Origin: Chitinophaga sp. YR573 | GTDB taxonomy: Bacteria; Bacteroidota; Bacteroidia; Chitinophagales; Chitinophagaceae | Length of the DNA stretch: 64,000 nucleotides | Assembly (NCBI RefSeq): GCF_900110995.1 | Contig: NZ_FOJF01000001.1 | Location: 2,063,199 to 2,127,198, forward strand | Direction of reading: 5' to 3' | Shown here: positions 18,501-28,200 of the stretch, piece by piece | How the letters are laid out: the number at the start of each line of letters is the position of its first letter | How positions within the stretch are numbered: position 1 is the first letter of the stretch | The notes under the pieces: generated by a model | What the model was told of the DNA's origin: nothing | Databases searched by the model: none | What the model saw: the letters and a program-made list of their open reading frames with translations, nothing else | Program-made: the position numbers and the translations under genes

Positions 18501-19518
18501 GTAAACAGATCAGGGAAAGATAACTCAGTAAATACCTTCCAGGCTGCTTTGCATTTGTTTCCAATAATATCCCCAGGATGTTCTCCGCCTTCTCCTTTCT
18601 GCCATTATGAAAATGCAGTAAACAGATAGCGGGTGTTATCACCGGAAATAATTTCTTTTCGTAAGCAGCAGTAATTTTATTGATAATTGGGTAAGACTGT
18701 TCGTCTGGTAGTATAATTAATGTAAGTGCATACAGGAAAGAAAACAAAGGCGCATTGGGAATACTGTTCTTCTTATCCGTTTGTCGTTGCAGTTTCATCC
18801 CCTGTTCAAAAGCAGCATATGCTTTTTCAGGTTCCCTGTTATACAATAGATGTACCGCTTTTGAAAACACATTTTCTGTTTCTCTGAAATCACCTTCCAG
18901 TAACAATAGCTCAGGATCGGTGAATGCATTCATCTTTTTCTGAAACGCATATAACTGGCTAATGGCAGGCATCTCCAGCAGGTTATACTTTATAGTAGCT
19001 TCATAGATTTTTACAATACTCTCAGAAGAAAATAATTTCAGTAATGGTTCATATGCAGAAAAATACAACAGGTAACATAAATAAGGGAAGTATTCCGCCA
19101 GTTCAAATTCTATTTTCCTGACTGGTTGCAGGAGCAGTGATTTCTCTCCCGTGAAATAAGCAACGAGCAACTGTTGTAATTCCTGCAACCTTGCACTGGT
19201 GCTATAGAAAGAATACGTTTTATTATCCAGCAAACGGAGATAACCTGGTTGTATGATATTTACAGGGAACAGGCAAAACCCGAATTCAGGTACCAATGAA
19301 TAATTACCGGCAAGATTAATCATAGCCAGACGGGCATCCACTAACTCCTGCAGAATTTCAACAATTCCGTTCTGGGGAATTTCCCTGACCTGCCGTACTT
19401 TATCAATCAGTGTATACCGCTCTACCGGATAAAGGAACACTGAAAGTATGTCGATAACCAGCTTAGTATCCTCCGGTTGTGACTGATATTGCTTTAAATA
19501 GAATGTTTCATTAATCAT
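15508..19518 (-). CDS. SNF2-family DEAH helicase with large N-terminal region
   Basis: The 1336-aa protein ends in a full SNF2 ATPase. LRPYQEEGFRWM is followed by DDMGLGKTIQA (Walker A, about 905-915), DEAHTIKN (about 1000), LTGTPIQN, FMLRRTK, LVFSQFVKHL, LISLKAGGLGLNL and QASDRAHRIGQ (arginine finger, about 1265). SNF2 enzymes move along duplex DNA and remodel bound proteins. The first ~800 residues look like a winged-helix start followed by helical repeats (SKAVHLLYNREPEKAYAAFEQG) and then beta-rich segments; this part is not the usual SWIM-SNF2 form I know. ATG at 19518 lies 22 bp after the CHAT gene stop, so the two are almost certainly co-transcribed. SNF2 helicases occur in anti-phage systems such as DISARM (DrmD) as well as in repair. 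Confidence 0.9.
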   Translation of the reverse strand: MINETFYLKQYQSQPEDTKLVIDILSVFLYPVERYTLIDKVRQVREIPQNGIVEILQELVDARLAMINLAGNYSLVPEFGFCLFPVNIIQPGYLRLLDNKTYSFYSTSARLQELQQLLVAYFTGEKSLLLQPVRKIEFELAEYFPYLCYLLYFSAYEPLLKLFSSESIVKIYEATIKYNLLEMPAISQLYAFQKKMNAFTDPELLLLEGDFRETENVFSKAVHLLYNREPEKAYAAFEQGMKLQRQTDKKNSIPNAPLFSFLYALTLIILPDEQSYPIINKITAAYEKKLFPVITPAICLLHFHNGRKEKAENILGILLETNAKQPGRYLLSYLSLICLQLFHPKSKLLKTYQPIMKMIVNRGIEYQYRLLTYEYLYLFREEGYQGHAVEFSELETFIGKQPALSLLQKVPDWERLLNTLLITNENNKKEKVVLESRLIYLIDFYSYGIQPVLQTNLGGEWSKGRSVELKRLKDGKVEGMTDQDFRIGATVMKETHYTYGGESYIFEEKVWQEIAGHPFLFLKDQPTVSVEIVKGGPELFVNKTGKGFTFSSNVADATGDTVIVKETMNRLKVVKLTPQQRSLLQTLKQIDVIPADGKEKLLQALRNIGTHITVHSNLDEAATDIKKKEGDARIRVQLLPIGDALKASFFVKPFVSDPPYCKPGEGAKIIIGMMNGERCQAIRDLDAERGNMGILLAYIQQAIVQEIDDDTIIFEDPLDCLQLLEIIQRNPEIAVAEWLEGERFKIRTQVSASNLRVTVKKANGRWFEFNGELKADENTVLSLKELLDATKLSKSRFIALRNGDFLALTNKLYKHLSELASIALEEKDTIKVQELSAHMLDELLETAGSAETDVVWKANRQQWEASASLVPEVPVTLQTTLRPYQEEGFRWMARLASWGAGACLADDMGLGKTIQAIAILLYRASQGPALVVCPASVLPNWTNEINKFAPSLRPVFLNNGDREEILKASLAYDVVITTYGVLQSEEKIFAAVDWCTVVLDEAHTIKNFQTKTSKAAMSLSAGFKLILTGTPIQNHLNEIWNLFNFINPGLLGSLYDFNKNFATPVVYNPDSTVKKHLRKLISPFMLRRTKAGVLDELPAKTEIVKMVDLSPDEVAFYEALRLKAVENLKKYGNVHGRQHLNALTEIGKLRMAACNVQMIDSSINIPSSKLSVFLEIATELISNNHRALVFSQFVKHLELVKRALDNLGISYLYLDGSTPIPVRETLVKQFQSGTADLFLISLKAGGLGLNLTAADYVIHLDPWWNPAIEEQASDRAHRIGQTKPVTIYRLVTKHTIEEKIIALHHNKRDLADQLLQGTDQAGRLSTEELMKLITQG

Positions 19519-19540
19519 TGCTGGATACAAAAATAGCTGA

Positions 19541-22500
19541 CTATACCCAATCTTTTATCAATTTATCAATTGTATCCTTCGGATCTGTCTTTTTACACCA
19601 TGACAATACATCTGACAGGAATTGCAGGTGCTCCCTTACCATTCTCTTTTTACCTGGTGAGCCTGCTATATTAGACAACGCAAGGAAAGCATCCTCAATA
19701 TTTATCCCCGGATTGATCAGCAGCAAACACAAACGGATATTAAATACATCCAGGGGAGTACTGGCCTGTTGCAGGAACTTATTCAATACGACGCTTGTAT
19801 CTTTTGCTACTTTCTTACCATCTATTAATGATAACAGAATTTCTATTTCCTTCCAGCTAACAACTGTATATACTGAATAATCAATAGCCGTAGCGCTCTG
19901 ATAATAGTCTGCAGCCTGTTGTAATACAGCTCTTCTATCAGTAGCGAACATGGCATTATACTTATACGAATTGCCCAGCAACATAAATCTTTCAGCTGTT
20001 CCGAACATGTCTGCCAGGCTTTTCAGATAAGCTACCACACTCTCAAACTTCTTCAGCAGATCAGGTGCCTTATCAGGATATTGTATAATATCCGTCATAT
20101 ATTTCTTACTGCTGATGTTGCAATAACTTTCCGTGGCAAGGAAGGAGAATGCCGCATTTTCTGCTTTCAGCAATTGCTCAAATTTAGCAACCGCCATATC
20201 ATACTCTCCCAGTTCTGCATAAATCAATGCTTCTTTTTCAGTAATAGCAGCATTGCGCAGATCGGCTTTATCTATCGCTGTTGAGATGACATCCAGTTTT
20301 TGCAGGTATTCTTCTACTGTCCTGTTTCCCATCTGCACTTTATTCAACAGGTTGAATAAAGCATCATCTGCTTCCTGTGGCATTACAAAGTTTGTCTTTG
20401 CAGCAGGAGCATTATAGGAGAGATCTGTTAGTTTATAGAAAGGATCTCCGTAACACTGGTATGCACCCCAGGTATTGTTATTATCGGGGTATTTATCATA
20501 GATATACTTTCTTGCCTTTTGAATAGCCAGACCAAAGTTATACCCTTCGAACATGGCGGTATAAAACTGTTCTGTAAAATCATATGCTGCATCATCATTT
20601 ACTGCCCATCCGGCAGCTACAACTGCCTTCACACCATTTTCTATCAACTGTATCCCGATGTTGGCCGCCAGTTGGTATCTGTCGCGGTAAAACTCTTCTG
20701 CTACCCCATCTGCTTCTCCAAGAGAACAGCAGTTTACAAATACCAGCTCAGGCACAGTACTCATCTGTGCTATTTCCCTTGTAGACAGGTACACCTTAGA
20801 TCCTATCACCATGCCCGACGCTTCAGGATTATCTTTGTTAAACACTCCATGCCCTGCCAGGTGAATGATTTTGTAATCATCCGCAAACAACGCCTTGATC
20901 ACATTAAAGGAAGAACTCTGGATCATCTTTGTGGTAGCAAATCCTTCTTTATCCAGGATCTCTGATACCAGTTGTCCTTCTTTGAAAGCGGCAGGCAAGG
21001 AAGGCAGGAATCCTTTTGTCTGAGGATCCGCTACTATCAGTGCTGTCTTCTTTGCTACTGCATTAATCGTAAGCCGGTAATCCTTTGTAGCCAACTGGCG
21101 GATCATACCTGCATTCACAGCTAAAGGATAATTATCAGACAGACCATCATGCAGTAATTCCCATGGATAGGCTGCCGTATTTTTATCTAAGATCCAGTTG
21201 ATGTTCGCCTGTTTCTTAAACTGTTCTTTAAAATCATTCGGTATCAGTAATTCAAAAACTGTCTTGGCAGATTCTGCAGACCATTCATTACTCGTAGAGA
21301 TCTCACTGATCAGCGCCGTGATAATATCCAGACTGCTAAACAGCTGTCGTTGTTCTTCCCTGGCACCTCCGGTAGAAGCGCTGAACTGCAAACATTTTAT
21401 CTTATCATTATCCTGTTCCCTGTTGATCAGCTGTACACTAATACGGTTCCACCAATCGTCCGACTGATCCTTTGACACTCTTCTTTCCAGACCTAACAGC
21501 GTTTTAATATCCTTATCAGCAATGGCTATATTAAATGAGCGACTGTTCTCATTTTCCAGTGTATGTAATGCGTAATAGGCATTCAGGGCACGGTCCTCAT
21601 ATTTCTCTATGAATTCCACATTACTCACTACCCTTGCATTCTTGCCCTGTAACTTTCTTATTTTAGCATTGGCCCGCTGTACACCTTGCAGAATCGCTCT
21701 TACAGAATTCTCTATCGTTAATCCACCATATCCGCACCCAATGATCAATGAAGAAATACCTACAGTAGCCAGATAAATATTATTGCTTTCCAGGAACAAT
21801 AAATAATTTGCGATACCCTGTTCTATAGTAAGAGAAAGCTGGTAGGCAGTGAGTGTGCCTGCTTCTCCCAACCCTACCACCACGGCTCCTTTCAGCTGCA
21901 AATGAGAGGCAATCAGGATCTCACTGCTTCCAATGACACCCGGATATAACCCCAGCTTATGTCTTTTAGTTAATGCACCTTCCAGGTAGTTATCAATCGC
22001 CTTTTCTGCATATAAAATACCATCTCCTTTAAAGTGCCCGTTTAACACCGGATAAGTAGCATACAGCAAATCACCCTGACTCACAGATACACTTACCGGT
22101 ACTTCACTGGCTTCTACAGCAGGTGTTTCATCACTATTACCCGATATAGAATTTTCCAGACCTGCAGGCGACAAATCAAAATCCTGCGTATCAGGAGTTC
22201 TGAATACTTTTTCTATACCACGTACTACTGGTCGCTGTTTACTTAACAGGCTGGTTTGACCTTTCTCCAATATCTCCACTATCCCGTTAAACATTTCCAT
22301 ATTGTTCGCCAGCTGACCATGTGTTACGTTCACATAATACACTGTATCTGCCGTGATCATCTGGGAAGGAATACCAGATTCCCATGTTACATTGGAATCA
22401 CCTTCTGTAGTACTCAGGAATATCAGTCCGGTATCATCTATCGTGTAACCGTAAGGTGTAGCATTATCTTTCCCCGCAATGTACACAGCATTGCTATAGT

Positions 22501-24643
22501 CTATTACCGTTTGGTTAATCCCCTTGCGATAATTATTAAATTCATCCAGTTTATCTTTTATCGGAACAGGCCAGTCATCATCTCCCAAAGCTATCCTCAT
22601 CTCATCCCATATTTTCGTATCGCCCATATCAGGAGGTAACAAACTTAAGAGCCCCGGCCATTGACAGAATACTTTTATCAGCTCTTTCTTGGTATGTAGA
22701 ATATCCAGCATACCCAACTTCACAATCAGCGGATCTTTACCGAATAATGCATAAGGAATACGGAAAGACCCTCCTAATGGCGCGCCTAAGAAAATCAGCT
22801 GGAAGTTGTTGGATGTATTTAATGTAACCCATGTATCAGCATGTGTAACAATAAAATCTCTCACCACTACACCGCCCATGGAGTGTGCGACAATCTTTAT
22901 TGGCTGATCGTATTTTAATAATTCTTTGATCTTATCATTCAGCAACGAAGCACATTCATTTAGTTGACGGCGCCAGTCGTACGGAAAAGTAACAACATCA
23001 TATGTATTAGAAAGAAACTGCGCTAGTTTTCTGTAGGAAGTAGCAACAATAGAAGGAGCCGTAATATTATCAGGAGCTGCCAGTTTTAATAATCCACCTG
23101 TCGCAAAGCTCCAGTAGTTAATCCATAGCAGATCATTGCCACTTTGCAGGTTAGATCCCATAACACCTGGAAGTAATAATACGATCGGACGTTTGCCCGT
23201 TACCGTATCCATGAACAGCTGACCGCTTTCAAGTCCTCTTGCAGTAATCGCCTGCGCCCTGGTCATATAAGTAAAGCCGGGAATCAATGTATCATCCACC
23301 TGCTGGTCTAATGCCAGCTTCAGCATTTTTGCCGTAGCGGCATTTTTGAAATAACTGAAATGATCTACGTCTGCACCTTCATCAAAGAAGTATTGCAGGT
23401 CCCGCGATCTTTTAGCGCCCTGGTACATAGCGCCGGTATTCACTACCAGGTCGTTATTCTTCTGATAAAAGAGTTTACTGGCGATGATGACCAGCGCTTT
23501 TAACCCCAGCTTCACTCGGCAGTTACCGGATATCACTACCAGTGGTGCATCAATATTCCCTTTGAATGTAACATCATTCAGTACCTTAATAAAGGGCGAT
23601 TCGGGATTCATGGCTTCCAGTCCGGGCAATACATGAATATCGTTCTTAGTATTAACGACGGAGGCGATCAGTTCTTTAAATAAGTCGCCCGTGAGATTAC
23701 CAATGACATTAAAAAAGAGGTCCATCCGCGAAGACGCCAGTGTAGTACCAGCAGCAGGGCATGCTACACGGATGAATTTCTTAACTGTAATCTTTTTACC
23801 GGATAAAGCATTTTTTATTGCAGCGATGCAGCTAACATCATTTGTTCTTCCTTCATTTTCCAGCAATGCTATTTCATCCGCTGAAAATCCTTTATTATTC
23901 TCGTCTGTGATACAGAAACGGGAGAGAATATCTCCGATTAATCCTCCGCGGGAATGACTGATCAAATGCAGTGTAGCCACTTCCGGTAGTTGCTGTACCA
24001 GTTGTAATGCATTCTGCAGCGGGCTTTCTGTAAGAGAGCGATGATTAAATGCAATAATATTATGACCGTATGTTTTACAGATGCTGGTCCATTCATCTTT
24101 TCCTTTTAATCCCTCAAAAGAGCCGGAAGTAGAAGAAGCAGTGCCATGCAGGAAAAGCAGGTAAGGTGTTTTTTCATCACCGGGACTAAAAGGCTGCAAT
24201 TGAAACCCGGTATCCAGCAGGAACAGCCCCACTTTATTTTCCAGTTTCTTCAGTTCCATACCGGCAGCAATAGTAGCCACCTTATCATCTATATCTGTTT
24301 TTATAAAGTGGTTGATGACTTTAATCGCAATATCTTCTATGAGCCCCCTGTTGGCGCCTGTGGCCTTTATAGAAGAGGGGATTTCAAAAGTTGCGGAACG
24401 GTTGGATAATGTTTCAGGGAATAAATCTCCTAATGAGTCTTTACCACAAAGCCAGGTGGTATCATCGGAGAATACAAATTCCAGCAGATCATTTTTATCC
24501 AGGGAGATATCGTGTCTTTCGACGGCAGCACCTCTCAGGCTGTTACTGATGGTATAAGAAGCCTGTAGCCATAGGCCGGACTCAGATACTGGAGCTACAA
24601 TACCGGGTATGTATTTGTCTCCTTTAATGGCAATCTGTTGCAT
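19541..24643 (-). CDS. Giant dual alpha/beta-hydrolase - CHAT protease - helical repeat protein
   Basis: The 1700-aa protein has four visible parts. Residues ~155-460 form an alpha/beta hydrolase with FLHGTAS, the nucleophile elbow SHSRGG (Ser231) and a likely His in VDHFSYF. Residues ~485-800 form an LCAT-like hydrolase: PGVMGSNL, FPYDWR, AHSMGG (Ser588), TEGDSNVTWESG and VTHGQLANN, so its triad looks intact. After a middle region (~860-1180, with VVGLGEAGTLTAYQL) comes a CHAT caspase-like protease (~1200-1420): HLAGHG (His1265) and FVNCCSLG (Cys1306). Residues ~1440-1700 are TPR-like helices (AELGEYDMAVAKFEQLL). No signal peptide or membrane helix was seen, so it is probably cytoplasmic. 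It is the first gene of the operon with SNF2. Protease plus lipase in one chain suggests a cell-damaging effector. Confidence 0.88.
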   Translation of the reverse strand: MQQIAIKGDKYIPGIVAPVSESGLWLQASYTISNSLRGAAVERHDISLDKNDLLEFVFSDDTTWLCGKDSLGDLFPETLSNRSATFEIPSSIKATGANRGLIEDIAIKVINHFIKTDIDDKVATIAAGMELKKLENKVGLFLLDTGFQLQPFSPGDEKTPYLLFLHGTASSTSGSFEGLKGKDEWTSICKTYGHNIIAFNHRSLTESPLQNALQLVQQLPEVATLHLISHSRGGLIGDILSRFCITDENNKGFSADEIALLENEGRTNDVSCIAAIKNALSGKKITVKKFIRVACPAAGTTLASSRMDLFFNVIGNLTGDLFKELIASVVNTKNDIHVLPGLEAMNPESPFIKVLNDVTFKGNIDAPLVVISGNCRVKLGLKALVIIASKLFYQKNNDLVVNTGAMYQGAKRSRDLQYFFDEGADVDHFSYFKNAATAKMLKLALDQQVDDTLIPGFTYMTRAQAITARGLESGQLFMDTVTGKRPIVLLLPGVMGSNLQSGNDLLWINYWSFATGGLLKLAAPDNITAPSIVATSYRKLAQFLSNTYDVVTFPYDWRRQLNECASLLNDKIKELLKYDQPIKIVAHSMGGVVVRDFIVTHADTWVTLNTSNNFQLIFLGAPLGGSFRIPYALFGKDPLIVKLGMLDILHTKKELIKVFCQWPGLLSLLPPDMGDTKIWDEMRIALGDDDWPVPIKDKLDEFNNYRKGINQTVIDYSNAVYIAGKDNATPYGYTIDDTGLIFLSTTEGDSNVTWESGIPSQMITADTVYYVNVTHGQLANNMEMFNGIVEILEKGQTSLLSKQRPVVRGIEKVFRTPDTQDFDLSPAGLENSISGNSDETPAVEASEVPVSVSVSQGDLLYATYPVLNGHFKGDGILYAEKAIDNYLEGALTKRHKLGLYPGVIGSSEILIASHLQLKGAVVVGLGEAGTLTAYQLSLTIEQGIANYLLFLESNNIYLATVGISSLIIGCGYGGLTIENSVRAILQGVQRANAKIRKLQGKNARVVSNVEFIEKYEDRALNAYYALHTLENENSRSFNIAIADKDIKTLLGLERRVSKDQSDDWWNRISVQLINREQDNDKIKCLQFSASTGGAREEQRQLFSSLDIITALISEISTSNEWSAESAKTVFELLIPNDFKEQFKKQANINWILDKNTAAYPWELLHDGLSDNYPLAVNAGMIRQLATKDYRLTINAVAKKTALIVADPQTKGFLPSLPAAFKEGQLVSEILDKEGFATTKMIQSSSFNVIKALFADDYKIIHLAGHGVFNKDNPEASGMVIGSKVYLSTREIAQMSTVPELVFVNCCSLGEADGVAEEFYRDRYQLAANIGIQLIENGVKAVVAAGWAVNDDAAYDFTEQFYTAMFEGYNFGLAIQKARKYIYDKYPDNNNTWGAYQCYGDPFYKLTDLSYNAPAAKTNFVMPQEADDALFNLLNKVQMGNRTVEEYLQKLDVISTAIDKADLRNAAITEKEALIYAELGEYDMAVAKFEQLLKAENAAFSFLATESYCNISSKKYMTDIIQYPDKAPDLLKKFESVVAYLKSLADMFGTAERFMLLGNSYKYNAMFATDRRAVLQQAADYYQSATAIDYSVYTVVSWKEIEILLSLIDGKKVAKDTSVVLNKFLQQASTPLDVFNIRLCLLLINPGINIEDAFLALSNIAGSPGKKRMVREHLQFLSDVLSWCKKTDPKDTIDKLIKDWV

Positions 24644-24707
24644 GTAGCAATATTATTGTGGAATTGGGGTACACACAAATTAATATTAAAAAACTGATAA
24701 CGGCTGA

Positions 24708-25121
24708 TTACTCCTTCACAAAAGACAACATGTGTCTGGCAACGGTTTGAAAAGAGGCCAGGTCGCTCGGTTTGGTAATATAGTCTACAACACCCAGCTC
24801 AATACTCATAGCTTTAAATACGGGAGAACTGGAAGTGCTCCATATAATTTTAGGGATAGCAAGGTAGCGGGCATGATCATTCAATTCCTTTACTATCTCC
24901 ACACCTGTCAGTTCCGGAATATTATAATCAAGTATCAGCAAAGCAGGGAGATCCACGTCCTGAATAGTATCAAGATATTTGATGAACTTTCTGCCATTAG
25001 GTATACATACCAGTTGCCAGGAAGGATCAATTTCTTCAAATGCATTTTCAAGCAGTTCCTTATCATCAATATCATCTTCTGCCAACAGGATCAGCCTCTT
25101 TGAATGGCCTAAAAATTGCAT
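24708..25121 (-). CDS. Single-domain response regulator (REC only)
   Basis: The 137-aa protein is a lone receiver domain: LILLAEDDIDDKEL (acid pocket), LLILDYNIPELTG (phospho-acceptor Asp about 64), IIWSTSSSP (switch Ser/Thr) and YITKPSD (conserved Lys). There is no output domain, so it probably acts by protein-protein contact, as a phosphate shuttle or CheY-like messenger. It is divergent from the HAMP-repeat hybrid kinase gene, about 170 bp away, and a natural partner of the kinases there. It lies about 64 bp upstream of the CHAT gene on the same strand, so read-through into that operon is possible. Confidence 0.92.
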   Translation of the reverse strand: MQFLGHSKRLILLAEDDIDDKELLENAFEEIDPSWQLVCIPNGRKFIKYLDTIQDVDLPALLILDYNIPELTGVEIVKELNDHARYLAIPKIIWSTSSSPVFKAMSIELGVVDYITKPSDLASFQTVARHMLSFVKE

Positions 25122-25288
25122 CTAATTAATGTATTATTTGTAAAAGTACTACAAAATTACTACTTCAAAACTATATGATATATACTTACGATATGCACAA
25201 TGTATACGGATTTTTAGTATCCTGAATCAGCACCACAAAAGATTACATTACTTAGATATAAGTCCTTAATACTCTAATACCTTCATAA

Positions 25289-28200
25289 ATGGCTACCCGG
25301 AAAAAGTCACCTGGGCAGGATGCCCAGCCAGTTGATAGTGTGGAAAAAGCTCCACAGGATTCCACAAGAACGTATGAACCACTGTCCGATGAGCTGGATG
25401 CCCGCCAATTGCTGCAGGTATTATCTGAGGTTAAAAATGGGAATTTCTCTGTCCGTATGTCTATAGACAGCATCGGACTGAGCGGCAAAATTTGTGATAC
25501 GGTTAATGATATTATTTCTCTCAACGAAACCCTGGTTGAGGAGCTGACCCTGGCCCGTAATACAATCGGGAAAATGGGCCGGCTGAATCACCGTGTACAG
25601 ATGCCCCGTACTGCACGTGGCTCCTGGAATACAGCAGTTGTCTCTATCAATACTCTCATATCCGACCTGGTACATCCTACCATCGAAATAGCGCACGTAA
25701 TCAGCTCTGTTGCAAAAGGAAACCTTTCCCAGGAAATGCCCCTGGAAATTGAAGGTCACCTGCTGCAAGGAGAATTTGCACGTATTGCCACTGAGGTAAA
25801 CGGGATGGTGAAACAGCTGAACCTCTTCTCCCGTGAGGTAACCCGCGTGGCCCGTGAAGTAGGTTCCGAAGGTAAACTGGGTGGTCAGGCCAAGGTTAAG
25901 GACGTGGCCGGGGTGTGGAAAGACTTAACAGACTCCGTAAACCAGATGGCGGGTAATCTGACAGCACAGGTGCGTAACATCGCTGATGTAACGACTGCCG
26001 TGGCAAAAGGAGACCTTTCTAAAAAGATTACAGTAGATGTACAGGGAGAAATCCTTGAACTGAAAGATACCATCAATACCATGGTGGACCAGCTGAACTC
26101 CTTCTCCTCTGAGGTAACCCGTGTGGCCCGTGAGGTAGGTACAGATGGTAAGCTGGGCGGACAGGCAGAAGTAAAAGGGGTGGCCGGTACATGGAAAGAC
26201 TTAACAGATTCTGTGAACCAGATGGCCTCCAACCTTACCGGCCAGGTGCGTAACATCGCTGAGGTAACCACCGCCGTGGCGCGGGGCGACCTTTCCCGTA
26301 AAATCACTGTGGATGTAAAAGGAGAAATCCTGGAACTGAAAAACACCATCAATACCATGGTGGACCAGTTGAACTCCTTCTCCGCAGAGGTAACCCGTGT
26401 GGCCCGTGAGGTAGGTTCCGAAGGTAAGCTGGGTGGTCAGGCTACAGTAAAAGGCGTAGGGGGCGTGTGGAAAGACTTAACAGACTCCGTGAACCTGATG
26501 GCGGGTAACCTCACCGCTCAGGTGCGTAATATCGCCGACGTAACCACCGCCGTGGCATTAGGTGACCTTTCCCGTAAAATCACCGTGGATGTACGCGGAG
26601 AGATACTTGAATTGAAAAACACCATCAATACCATGGTGGATCAGCTGAACTCCTTCGCCTCTGAGGTAACCCGCGTGGCGCTGGAAGTAGGTACAGAAGG
26701 TAAACTAGGCGGTCAGGCGAAAGTACAGGGTGTGGGTGGTACATGGAAAGACTTAACAGACTCCGTAAACCAGATGGGATCTAACCTGACGGCACAGGTA
26801 CGTAACATCGCCGAAGTGACCACCGCCGTGGCAAATGGTGACCTTTCCAAAAAGATCACTGTGGACGTAGCAGGAGAAATCCTTGAATTGAAAAAGACCA
26901 TCAACACCATGGTGGATCAGCTGAACTCCTTCGCCTCTGAGGTGACCCGTGTGGCACTGGAAGTAGGTACAGAAGGTAAGCTGGGCGGGCAGGCGAAAGT
27001 GCAGGGTGTGGGTGGTACATGGAAAGACTTAACAGAGTCCGTAAATCAGATGGGATCTAACCTGACAGCACAGGTGCGTAATATCGCTGAGGTAACCACC
27101 GCCGTGGCAAAAGGTGACCTCTCCCGTAAGATCACCGTGGACGTAAAAGGGGAAATCCTGGAGCTGAAAAACACTATCAATACCATGGTGGATCAGCTGA
27201 ATGCATTCGGTTCGGAAGTATTCCGTGTGGCTCGTGAGGTAGGTTCCGAAGGTAAACTGGGTGGTCAGGCAGATGTACCCGGTGTGGAAGGTCTCTGGAA
27301 GGATTTGACAGACTCCGTGAATATCATGGCGTCTAATCTGACTTCACAGGTGCGTAACATTGCGGAAGTAACCACTGCGGTAGCAAACGGTGACTTATCG
27401 CGTAAAATTGAAGTAGACGTTAAAGGAGAAATCCTGGAACTGAAAAATACCATCAATACCATGGTGGAACAGCTGCGCGCATTTGCCTCTGAGGTAACCC
27501 GTGTGGCCCGTGAGGTAGGTACAGAAGGTAAACTAGGCGGACAGGCAAACGTGCCTGGCGTAGGGGGTACCTGGAAAGACTTAACAGACTCCGTGAACCA
27601 GATGGCGGGTAACCTCACCGCTCAGGTGCGTAACATCGCCGATGTGGCTATCGCTGTGGCAAACGGGGATATGTCCCGTAAGATTACGGTGGACGTACGC
27701 GGAGAAATTCTGCAGCTGAAAGAAACACTGAACACCATGGTGGATCAGCTGCGCGCCTTCGCCTCTGAGGTAACCCGTGTGGCCCGTGAGGTGGGTACCG
27801 ATGGTAAACTCGGTGGGCAGGCATTCGTACCGGGTGTGGCGGGTACCTGGAAAGACTTAACGGACTCCGTAAACCAGATGACGGGTAACCTTACTTCCCA
27901 GGTGCGTAATATCGCCGAGGTAACCAAAGCGGTGGCTTCGGGTGACTTATCCAAGAAAGTAACCATAGACGTTAAAGGGGAAATCCTCGATCTGAAGAAT
28001 ACCATCAATACCATGGTAGACCAGCTGAACTCCTTCGCCTTTGAGGTAACCCGTGTGGCCCGTGAGGTAGGTACAGAAGGTAAACTCGGCGGTCAGGCAG
28101 AAGTACAGGGCGTGGGAGGTACATGGAAAGACTTAACAGACTCCGTGAACATGATGGCCTCCAACCTTACCAACCAGGTGCGTGGTATTGCGAAAGTAGT

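Noticed and set aside
10827-24643. Genomic island boundaries (att sites, tRNA, integrase)
   Set aside because: I looked for a tRNA, direct repeats and recombinase genes at both ends and saw none, so transfer as an island is not supported by this window.
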